Shown here: in pieces, positions 1 to 5,931 of the stretch
Numbering within the stretch: position 1 is the first letter of the stretch
How the letters are laid out: every line of letters starts with the position of its first letter
NCBI GenBank assembly: GCA_003497505.1
Contig: DNNV01000271.1
Location: 1 to 7,642 of the forward strand
Length of the DNA stretch: 7,642 nucleotides
Source of the DNA: Clostridiales bacterium
GTDB lineage: Bacteria > Bacillota > Clostridia > Tissierellales > Sedimentibacteraceae
Direction: 5' to 3'
Position numbers and translations under genes: made by a program
Notes under the pieces: generated by a model
The model's input: only the letters and a program-made list of their open reading frames with translations
Databases searched by the model: none
What the model was told of the DNA's origin: nothing

Positions 1-4
1 TATA

Positions 5-1096
5 TTAATTAATAGGAATATATCCTGCCTGATCAATGCACTTCTGTCCTACAGGCGACAGCATCCATTCTAAGAACCTTCCTCCGGTTTTCTGTTCGTC
101 CTCTTTTCGGATTACTCCGTAATAGTTTGTAGTAAAGGGGTACTTTTTATTTCTAAGATTATCAGGTTCAGGCGCTATTCCGTCTATCTTAAGCACCTTT
201 ATGTTTTCATTTTTATAAAGTGTGTCAATATAGTATTTATAGGTATAGCCAATGCTTGACTGACTGTTTTCATATTCGCCCACTGCATCAACAAGCATAC
301 CCATTCCTTCGGCAACCTTTACCATCGCCGGGGGCAGCATGGGAATGCCCTTCATTACCATATTCTCCATGGCGGTCTGGCTTCCTGAATTTTTCTCCCT
401 TTGGAATGCCTTGATTTTTTTTTCTTGTCCGCCTACTTCTTTCCAGTTGGTAATTTCACCCGTATAAATTTTCTGTATTTGCTCAACCGTAAGACTTTCA
501 ACAGTGTTATCCTTGTGTGTTATAAAAACGAAGGCTTCATAACATACTGGAGCAATTGTCAATTCAACATTATTTTGTTCTGCCATCGCAATTTCCTCGT
601 CTGAGGGCTCCGTGACTATAATCAGATCCACAGGATGATTTTCGTCTAAGAACGTAGATGTAGACCTAAACATACCTAAGGTATTCGGCCTTTTCATAAT
701 TAAATTTTCATAAGCATAGTGTGTGGTGGAAAAGCAGGCAAAATCATTGGCATCTTCATCAGAAAGTCCCAGATGCTGACGCGCAAATTCCGCTGCCATG
801 GGAACCGCCACTGTTGAACCGTCAATGCTTGGATATGTTCCGAACTTTATTTCGTAATAATCCTCCTTACCATTGCCATCAGGAGTATTCCAGCTTCCTC
901 TCACACTTTTCTCTCCCAGTTGAAATGGACTGTCTTCAACAATCTTTTTCCAATCCCCGCTTCTTTCAACTGACTGGTTAATATGAGCCCATGAGCCTGT
1001 TCTGTCAGGTATTCCTGTTTTATTGTTTATGTTGAAAAAAGCAAAAAGCAACGCTGCTGCAAAAATAAAACATCCAATAATTATTTTCTTTTTCAT
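5..1096 (-). CDS. PstS-like periplasmic-binding-protein family protein, membrane-anchored
   Basis: 363 aa, complete, with an ATG start and an AAGGAG Shine-Dalgarno (1102-1107) 5 nt upstream. Residues 2-4 are KKK and about 5-22 form one hydrophobic segment, so the protein is probably exported or anchored outside the membrane. The only early Cys (C9) lies inside the hydrophobic run and there is no proper lipobox, unlike most Gram-positive binding proteins. After a linker of about 60 residues comes a type-2 binding-protein fold: IDGSTVAVP (91-99) matches the GST ligand loop of PstS-like proteins, LTVEQIQKIYTGEITNW (202-218) is the family hallmark, and NSGSQTA (236-242) takes the place of the PstS SGSGT loop. 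Phosphate is the default ligand guess, but the altered loop and the lack of pst permease genes here leave the ligand open. It is the last gene visible in the operon, 16 nt after the GGT-like gene. The family call is firm; the ligand is unknown. Confidence 0.85.
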   Translation of the reverse strand: MKKKIIIGCFIFAAALLFAFFNINNKTGIPDRTGSWAHINQSVERSGDWKKIVEDSPFQLGEKSVRGSWNTPDGNGKEDYYEIKFGTYPSIDGSTVAVPMAAEFARQHLGLSDEDANDFACFSTTHYAYENLIMKRPNTLGMFRSTSTFLDENHPVDLIIVTEPSDEEIAMAEQNNVELTIAPVCYEAFVFITHKDNTVESLTVEQIQKIYTGEITNWKEVGGQEKKIKAFQREKNSGSQTAMENMVMKGIPMLPPAMVKVAEGMGMLVDAVGEYENSQSSIGYTYKYYIDTLYKNENIKVLKIDGIAPEPDNLRNKKYPFTTNYYGVIRKEDEQKTGGRFLEWMLSPVGQKCIDQAGYIPIN

Positions 1097-1112
1097 ACAT
1101 ACTCCTTCTATT

Positions 1113-2717
1113 TCACCAAACTGCTATATGCCCGTCGGTTCTCGGTTCTGTTCCTCCGCAGAGTGTGCCCTCTTCGGTCCTCAGTATCATCTGTCCTCTT
1201 CCGAAGCTGCCTGTATCCGTTTGTATGCTGACTTCATGACCACGCTTAATCAAATCATTTATTATATGAAGCGGAACTGCAGGCTCCACTTCGATTTTTC
1301 TATCCTTTATCCACTGCCACCTTGGAGCGTCCAGGGCCTCCTGAGGATTCATGTGAAAATCTATGAGATTTGTAATTACCTGAACATGCCCCTGAGGTTG
1401 CATAAACGCTCCCATTACTCCGAAAGGACCTACAGCCTTCCTGTCTTTCATAAGGAATCCCGGTATTATAGTGTGGTATGTTTTTTTATGAGGCATAAGG
1501 CAATTGTTATGATTAGCGTCATAATTAAAATTATGTAACCTATTGCTGAGAGCTATTCCGGTTTCAGGAATTACAATTCCGGAGCCGAATCCCATGTAGT
1601 TGCTCTGAATATAGGATACCATATTTCCTTCACTGTCTGCCGTACATAAATAAACGGTACCGCCGCTGAATGGGTCGCCTGCCTCAGGAACTATTGCCTC
1701 GTTCTGTATAAGCTTTCTTCTGTTGCTGCCATATTCGCTGGCTAGAAGCCTGTCCACCCCTACCTTCATTTGTCTGCTGTCTGTTATGTATTTTATGCCG
1801 TCTGCAAAGGCAAGCTTCATGGCTTCAATCTGCTTATGGTATGTTTCTCCTGTATCCTTACATGTAAAATCAAAGCCATTTAATATATTCAGCGCCATTA
1901 ATGCCACAAGCCCCTGTCCATTGGGAGGTATCTCACATACATCATATCCTTTATAGTTTACACGTATGGGTTCAACCCATTCCGGACTGTATGCAGATAA
2001 ATCCTCCTTGGACAAATATCCATTGTATTTCTTGAAAAACTCATCTATTTTATCGGCAATATATCCCTTATAATATGCATCTCCATATGTGCCTGCTATG
2101 GCTTCAAGAGTATCAGCATGATAAGGAAGCTTCCATAACTCACCAAATTCCGGTGTCCTTCCGTCTTTTGTGAATGTATTAAACCAGTGTCTGAATTCTT
2201 CCCCTTGTTCCTTATTATAGATGTGGTACGCCGCATCCCAGTTCTGCTTAACGTTGACCGATACAGTAAATCCGTTTCTTGCATAGTTGATTGCAGGCCT
2301 CAGAACTTCCTCTAAAGGCAGTTTGCCGAATTTTTTTGATAGTTCACACCAACCTGCAGGGGCACCGGGCACCATCACTGGTATCACACCATACTTCGGT
2401 ATTTCATTTAAGCCTCTTTTCTTAAGCTTGTCTATGGAAATGCTGTAGGGCGAATAACCGCTTGCATTCAGTCCGTGCAGCTTGTTATTAACCCACACCA
2501 ATGCAAATGCATCGCTTCCAAGACCGTTGGATGTTGGTTCAACCACGGTCAGGCATGCTGCAGTTGCTATGGCAGCATCTATGGCATTGCCGCCAGCTTT
2601 TAATATTTCCAGTCCTGCCTGCGCTGCAAGAGGATTTGAAGTTGCAACCATTCCATTATGGCCGTATACTGTACTTCTTCTTGACGGGTACTTATATTCC
2701 CCAGGATTATATTTCAT
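1113..2717 (-). CDS. Gamma-glutamyltransferase-like Ntn hydrolase (YwrD/HpxW-type branch)
   Basis: 534 aa, ATG start with AAAGGGG 7 nt upstream. The N-terminal part has the GGT family pattern: NGMVATSNPLAAQAGLEILK (21-40), AGGNAIDAAIA (41-51) and EPTSNGLGSDAF (60-71). The predicted autoprocessing nucleophile is Thr354 in GGTVYLCTAD, followed by GNMVS (364-368) and GFGSGIV (376-382). Self-cleavage before Thr354 would give chains of about 353 and 181 residues. There is no signal peptide, so it should act in the cytoplasm, unlike secreted glutathione-degrading GGTs. The TTHYS of E. coli GGT is replaced by GTVYL, and the oxyanion-region GSPGG by MGAFMQPQGH (435-444). Both are, from memory, usual in the YwrD-like branch that also contains oxamate amidohydrolase HpxW. 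Amide or gamma-glutamyl hydrolysis is therefore likely and the substrate is not determined. It starts 2 nt after the flavodoxin-family gene and is probably translationally coupled to it. Confidence 0.88.
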   Translation of the reverse strand: MKYNPGEYKYPSRRSTVYGHNGMVATSNPLAAQAGLEILKAGGNAIDAAIATAACLTVVEPTSNGLGSDAFALVWVNNKLHGLNASGYSPYSISIDKLKKRGLNEIPKYGVIPVMVPGAPAGWCELSKKFGKLPLEEVLRPAINYARNGFTVSVNVKQNWDAAYHIYNKEQGEEFRHWFNTFTKDGRTPEFGELWKLPYHADTLEAIAGTYGDAYYKGYIADKIDEFFKKYNGYLSKEDLSAYSPEWVEPIRVNYKGYDVCEIPPNGQGLVALMALNILNGFDFTCKDTGETYHKQIEAMKLAFADGIKYITDSRQMKVGVDRLLASEYGSNRRKLIQNEAIVPEAGDPFSGGTVYLCTADSEGNMVSYIQSNYMGFGSGIVIPETGIALSNRLHNFNYDANHNNCLMPHKKTYHTIIPGFLMKDRKAVGPFGVMGAFMQPQGHVQVITNLIDFHMNPQEALDAPRWQWIKDRKIEVEPAVPLHIINDLIKRGHEVSIQTDTGSFGRGQMILRTEEGTLCGGTEPRTDGHIAVW

Positions 2718-2719
2718 TC

Positions 2720-3445
2720 TTATTCCCCTTTACAGTGTATGTGTTGTTTCCACGGACGTGAGCTCCCGAGCCATCCCTGCTCTTTCCAGTATTCTACATC
2801 GGGTTTATTGAAGCCGCCTCTTTTCTGGGCCATACGCATTGCATAAAACAATGCTTTTGTTTTTATACTTGGCGTCACATTCTTAGATTTTCTCATTATT
2901 TTTGAAGATATTTTATCAATATCCTTGTAAATAGAAGCTTTTTTCTTATGGCTCACTCCGTTCCAGTCAATTGCTGCAACGCCCTTGCCATATTTGAATA
3001 TTCGCGCAACTCCCCAGAATGTAAGGCTATCTGCTATATCTTTATTTGTTGATTTCATGCCTGCTCCTGCAGCTGTAGAAATTATGAGTGCGATTTTCTC
3101 AAACATCGTTTTATTTGGACGGTGGACCATCCATTGGTACCCAAAGTGGTCGAGCAATGTTTTCATCTGTCCTGTAGTATGATATACATATACGGGGCTT
3201 GCAAAAATCAGCAAATCAGCTTTTTCAAGTGCCATTCTGATTTTATTTACCTGATCATAATCAGGGCAATATTCCTCTCCCTTCATGAAGCAAAGACTGC
3301 AGCCTTTGCAAAAATGCGGCATATCCCTTGGGAGAAAAATTTCCGTCACTTCTGATTTTTCATCTTTCAGCTTGTTTAAAAACAATTGTGCGATGTTATA
3401 TGTACTTCCTTTGCGCTCAGTACCATAAACCAATGCTATATTCAT
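2720..3445 (-). CDS. Flavodoxin-family NAD(P)H-dependent oxidoreductase / iron-sulfur flavoprotein-like
   Basis: 241 aa, ATG start with AGGAGA 5 nt upstream. The N-terminal beta strand MNIALVYGTERKGSTYNIA (1-19) carries the phosphate-binding loop of FMN-binding flavodoxin-like folds. ASPVYVYHTTGQMKTLLDH (82-100) and STAAGAG (123-129) are the other flavin-site segments of the FMN reductase/NQO family. Cys46, Cys49, Cys52 and Cys60 form CX2CX2CX7C, which fits the compact CX2CX2CX4-7C motif of archaeal iron-sulfur flavoprotein (Isf), where it binds a [4Fe-4S] cluster. Many related proteins in anaerobes have a similar CxGCxxC stretch without a demonstrated cluster. The C-terminal DVEYWKEQGWL (216-226) is a common tail in these clostridial proteins. 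A cytoplasmic electron-transfer or quinone/flavin reductase role is likely; its partner is unknown. It lies 25 nt after the hydratase-family gene, and its last codons contain the ribosome binding site of the next gene. Confidence 0.85.
   Translation of the reverse strand: MNIALVYGTERKGSTYNIAQLFLNKLKDEKSEVTEIFLPRDMPHFCKGCSLCFMKGEEYCPDYDQVNKIRMALEKADLLIFASPVYVYHTTGQMKTLLDHFGYQWMVHRPNKTMFEKIALIISTAAGAGMKSTNKDIADSLTFWGVARIFKYGKGVAAIDWNGVSHKKKASIYKDIDKISSKIMRKSKNVTPSIKTKALFYAMRMAQKRGGFNKPDVEYWKEQGWLGSSRPWKQHIHCKGE
2725..2731 (-). promoter_or_regulatory. Ribosome binding site of the GGT-like gene inside the upstream coding region
   Basis: Minus-strand AAAGGGG, 7 nt before the ATG, is also the Lys-Gly codons at the end of the flavodoxin-family protein (…CKGE, stop). 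Ribosomes ending on one gene are therefore placed at the start of the next, which suggests translational coupling. Confidence 0.7.
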
Positions 3446-3470
3446 AATATTCTCCTGCCCTGTAAGACAT

Positions 3471-4259
3471 TTATATGAAATTTACCTTTACGCTGCCTAA
3501 GCTGCTGAAAGCGCACTCAAAGCTGTCACCGGCCTGTGCCTCCGGGGCAGCGGTTATAGCGCCTGATAAAATTACTTCTCCCTTATTTAACACAGCCCCA
3601 AATTCATGCAGCTTATTTGCCAGCCAAGCTACGCTTATTGCAGGATTGCCTAAAACAGCTGACCCTGTGCCTGTGTTTACAATCTCACCATTCTTATACA
3701 GCGTCATTGATATATCTGCCAGTGATATATTCTCCGCCTTAATTTTTGTATCTCCCAAAACATACATGCTGCTTGAGCCATTGTCTGCAACCGTGTCAAC
3801 CAATTTGATTTTCCAGTCCCTTATTCTGCTGTCAACTATTTCTATGGATGCGCAGACATAATCTGTTGCTCTGTATACGTCCTCAACGGTAACACCGGGA
3901 CCTCTTAAATCCTCTTTAAGCACAAATGCGATTTCGCCTTCCACCTTTGGCCTTATTGCATTCTTCATACTTATTGTGCCACCATTTTTAACTTCTGTGC
4001 TTGCATACAAATATCCGTAATCAGGCTCGGCAATACCTAAAAGCTCCTGCATTGCTTTTGATGTAAGTCCGATTTTTCTGCCTGATACAATTTCTCCGTC
4101 ATTCAATTCCCTGCTTACATTCATCAATTGAATTGCATATGCATCTTCTAAATTGACCTCGGGCTCTAAATCACTTATGGCATCCATTGCCTTACAGCTT
4201 TTTGCAGCATCGTAAAGCATGTCAGATAATTGTTCATTAGTTAATTTTCTTTCCTTCAT
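3471..4259 (-). CDS. 2-keto-4-pentenoate hydratase / MhpD-family protein (FAH superfamily)
   Basis: 262 aa, the normal length for MhpD, HpaH and DmpE/DmpH-type enzymes. The ATG is preceded by a strong GAGGAGGG (4263-4270). The metal-binding acidic residues of the family are visible as Glu107 and Glu109 in PKVEGEIAF and Glu140 in CASIEIVDSRI. Lys62 in GRKIGLTSK matches the conserved active-site Lys. DWKIKLVDTVADNGSS (148-163) and LSGAITAAPEAQAGDSF (231-247) are strong family signatures. Known members bind Mg2+ or Mn2+ and either add water to 2-hydroxy-2,4-dienoates or decarboxylate 4-oxalocrotonate-type acids, both late steps after aromatic ring cleavage. No dioxygenase, aldolase or tautomerase gene is in the window, so the actual substrate is unknown. 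It starts 20 nt after purB. The family assignment is firm, the reaction is not. Confidence 0.9.
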   Translation of the reverse strand: MKERKLTNEQLSDMLYDAAKSCKAMDAISDLEPEVNLEDAYAIQLMNVSRELNDGEIVSGRKIGLTSKAMQELLGIAEPDYGYLYASTEVKNGGTISMKNAIRPKVEGEIAFVLKEDLRGPGVTVEDVYRATDYVCASIEIVDSRIRDWKIKLVDTVADNGSSSMYVLGDTKIKAENISLADISMTLYKNGEIVNTGTGSAVLGNPAISVAWLANKLHEFGAVLNKGEVILSGAITAAPEAQAGDSFECAFSSLGSVKVNFI

Positions 4260-4279
4260 AGTCCCTCCTCTAATATTTA

Positions 4280-5719
4280 CTACACCTTAAGTTCAATATT
4301 CACACCCAGCAAATCGCGATTTTCTTCAAGAATAGGCTTTATTGCTTCATTATAGAATTCCTCAACCTGCTGAGGTGCCCTTCCTGTATAATTTGCCGGA
4401 TTTATTGTTGCTTCAATCTCTTCCTTGGACATGTTTATTACACTGCTGTTTGACATTCTCTCAATAAGGTCGTTATGCATACCAAATTTTTTAACCTGCT
4501 CTGCGGCTTCCATTGAAAGCACCCTTATTTCCTCATGTAGCTCCTGTCTGTTTCCACCCCTCTTAACTGCTTCCATAATTATATTTTCCGTTGCCATGAA
4601 AGGAAGCTCTTCATTTATATGCTTTTCTATAACCTTGTCATTAACGACTAGATCCGAAAATATATTTATTGCAATACCAAGTATTGCATCTGTCGCCAAG
4701 AACCCTTGTGGTATAGCCAATCTCTTTATTGCTGAATCGTCCAATGTTCTCTCCAGCCATTGAGTTGCCTGCGTATTAGCCATATTTGCTTCATTGGAGA
4801 TAATGAACCTTGAAAGGGATGCAATCCTTTCACTTCTCATGGGGTTGCGTTTATACGCCATGGCTGATGAGCCTATCTGATTTTTTTCAAATGGCTCTTC
4901 AAGCTCCTTCTGGCTCTGAAGTATTCTTATGTCGTTTGTTGCCTTGTGCAGACTCTGAGCGATACCGCTTAAAGCTGATAATACATAAAAGTCAACCTTT
5001 CGCGTATATGTCTGACCAGTAAGCTTAAATGCATCATGAAAGCCCATTTTCTCCACCACTGATTTCTCCAGTGCCTTAACCTTTTCTCCGTCGTTGTCAA
5101 ACAGGCTCATAAAGCTTGCCTGTGTACCGGTGGTTCCTTTTACTCCTCTTAATTTCACCAGGGTGAGCACATGGTTTATTTCCTCGTAGTCCAGATATAG
5201 ATCCTGAAGCCACAGAGCCGCTCTTTTGCCCACAGTTGTAAGCTGCGCAGGCTGGTAGTGCGTATATCCCAATGCAGGCATATGCCTGTACTTCATACAA
5301 AATTCAGACAATGCGCTTATGGCATTTACAAGCTTTTTCTTGATTATGAGCAATGCTTCCTTCATGAGGATGGCATCCGTATTGTCAACCACATACATGC
5401 TGGTTGCTCCCAGATGTATTATTGGCATGGCCTTTGGACACACTGTGCCAAATGTATGCACATGAGCCATTACGTCATGCCTGAACTCTCTTTCCTTTCG
5501 TTCAGCCATATCATAATCTATGTTGTAAATATTGGCTTTCATTTCTTCTATTTGTTCATCTGTTATATTTAATCCAAGTTCTTTTTCCGCCTCTGCCAAT
5601 GCAATCCAGAGCTTTCTCCATGTAGAAAACTTCTTTTCATCGGAAAAGATATAGCTCATTTCCTTGCTTGCATATCTCGTATTCAGCGGATTTTCATATG
5701 TATTTCTCATGTTTATCAT
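4280..5719 (-). CDS. purB: Adenylosuccinate lyase
   Basis: 479 aa from the chosen ATG. It releases fumarate from SAICAR (giving AICAR) and from adenylosuccinate (giving AMP) in cytoplasmic purine synthesis and acts as a homotetramer. The sequence is the human-like PurB type: RHDVMAHVHTFG (80-91) with His86, HLGATS (102-107), GYTHYQPAQLTTVGKR (151-166) with catalytic-acid His154, the flexible catalytic loop SSAMAYKRNPMRSER (284-298) with a Ser-Ser pair, and LPFMATENIIMEAV (372-385). Two positions look divergent from the consensus I remember: TSMYVVDN at 106-113 where TSCYVGDN is usual, and DDSAIKR at 327-333 where DDSANKR/RR is usual. A GTG at 5783-5785 would give 501 aa, but the added 22 residues do not resemble the family and lack a good ribosome site. 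The ATG at 5717-5719 has GGGGAG 7 nt upstream; ATG 5708-5710 (476 aa) is a second option. It is the first gene of the five-gene set. Confidence 0.93.
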   Translation of the reverse strand: MINMRNTYENPLNTRYASKEMSYIFSDEKKFSTWRKLWIALAEAEKELGLNITDEQIEEMKANIYNIDYDMAERKEREFRHDVMAHVHTFGTVCPKAMPIIHLGATSMYVVDNTDAILMKEALLIIKKKLVNAISALSEFCMKYRHMPALGYTHYQPAQLTTVGKRAALWLQDLYLDYEEINHVLTLVKLRGVKGTTGTQASFMSLFDNDGEKVKALEKSVVEKMGFHDAFKLTGQTYTRKVDFYVLSALSGIAQSLHKATNDIRILQSQKELEEPFEKNQIGSSAMAYKRNPMRSERIASLSRFIISNEANMANTQATQWLERTLDDSAIKRLAIPQGFLATDAILGIAINIFSDLVVNDKVIEKHINEELPFMATENIIMEAVKRGGNRQELHEEIRVLSMEAAEQVKKFGMHNDLIERMSNSSVINMSKEEIEATINPANYTGRAPQQVEEFYNEAIKPILEENRDLLGVNIELKV

Positions 5720-5726
5720 ATTTTCG

Positions 5727-5732
5727 CTCCCC
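5727..5732 (-). promoter_or_regulatory. Ribosome binding site deciding the purB start
   Basis: On the minus strand GGGGAG is followed by 7 nt and ATG (5717-5719). This favours the 479-aa start over the in-frame upstream GTG, which has only weak GAG-like sequence ahead of it. Confidence 0.6.
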
Positions 5733-5809
5733 GTCAGCAATTTCAACCATAATTTCGAACGGCCTCTGATACAGATGCCATTCACATAGCTGTATTTCTC
5801 TATTGTTAG

Positions 5810-5839
5810 TTTATAACTAAATTAAAAAGAAGTAAACAA
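5810..5839 (-). promoter_or_regulatory. Possible sigma-A promoter for the purB operon
   Basis: Minus-strand TTGTTT (5834-5839), an 18-nt spacer and TATAAA (5810-5815) could start transcription near 5803, giving a leader of about 84 nt before purB. The -10 box is good (5 of 6) but the -35 box matches only 3 of 6. The -35 box lies inside the stem of the rny terminator, so the two elements would share DNA. No PurR-type operator is recognisable nearby. This is the best candidate in an AT-rich stretch and is uncertain. Confidence 0.3.
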
Positions 5840-5855
5840 TAAACTTGTTTACTTC
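5821..5855 (-). terminator. Rho-independent terminator of rny
   Basis: Positions 5829-5839 and 5845-5855 form an 11-bp perfect stem with a 5-nt loop. On the minus strand the stem is followed directly by TTTTTAATTT (5828 down to 5819). The T-run is on the correct side for transcription leaving rny, whose stop codon is about 77 nt upstream of the stem. The stem is AT-rich with 3 G-C pairs, so efficiency may be moderate and some read-through into purB is possible. Confidence 0.75.
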
Positions 5856-5876
5856 CATATATTTCATATCTCTTTT

Positions 5877-5922
5877 TTTACTATTTTACTATTTTACTAT
5901 TTACTATTTTACTATTTACTAT
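5877..5922. repeat. AT-rich short tandem repeat, six 7-8 bp units
   Basis: On the plus strand the unit TTTACTAT occurs as 8, 8, 8, 7, 8 and 7 bp copies, the 7-bp copies lacking one T. On the minus strand it reads (A)ATAGTAAA-like units, each holding TAG and TAA. It lies in the rny 3' untranslated region, beginning 9 nt after the stop codon and ending about 20 nt before the terminator stem. It could be a replication-slippage microsatellite. Confidence 0.85.
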
Positions 5923-5931
5923 GTCATTATT

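Noticed and set aside
1023..1538. Plus-strand 171-aa open frame
   Set aside because: It lies antisense to the PstS-like and GGT-like genes, both clearly real, and its composition shows no family signature.
3475..3861. Plus-strand 128-aa open frame
   Set aside because: It is antisense to the conserved region of the MhpD-family gene, whose catalytic motifs are intact.
5740..5770. Possible PurR-type operator around the TTCGAA in the purB leader
   Set aside because: There is no pair of PurBox half-sites at the expected spacing, only a 6-bp palindrome that is common by chance.
5720..5785. In-frame GTG start giving a 501-aa PurB
   Set aside because: The 22 extra residues do not look like the PurB N terminus, there is no good ribosome site before the GTG, and a good one precedes the ATG at 5717-5719.
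5877..5922. CRISPR array
   Set aside because: The units are 7-8 bp, contiguous and without spacers, so this is a simple tandem repeat.
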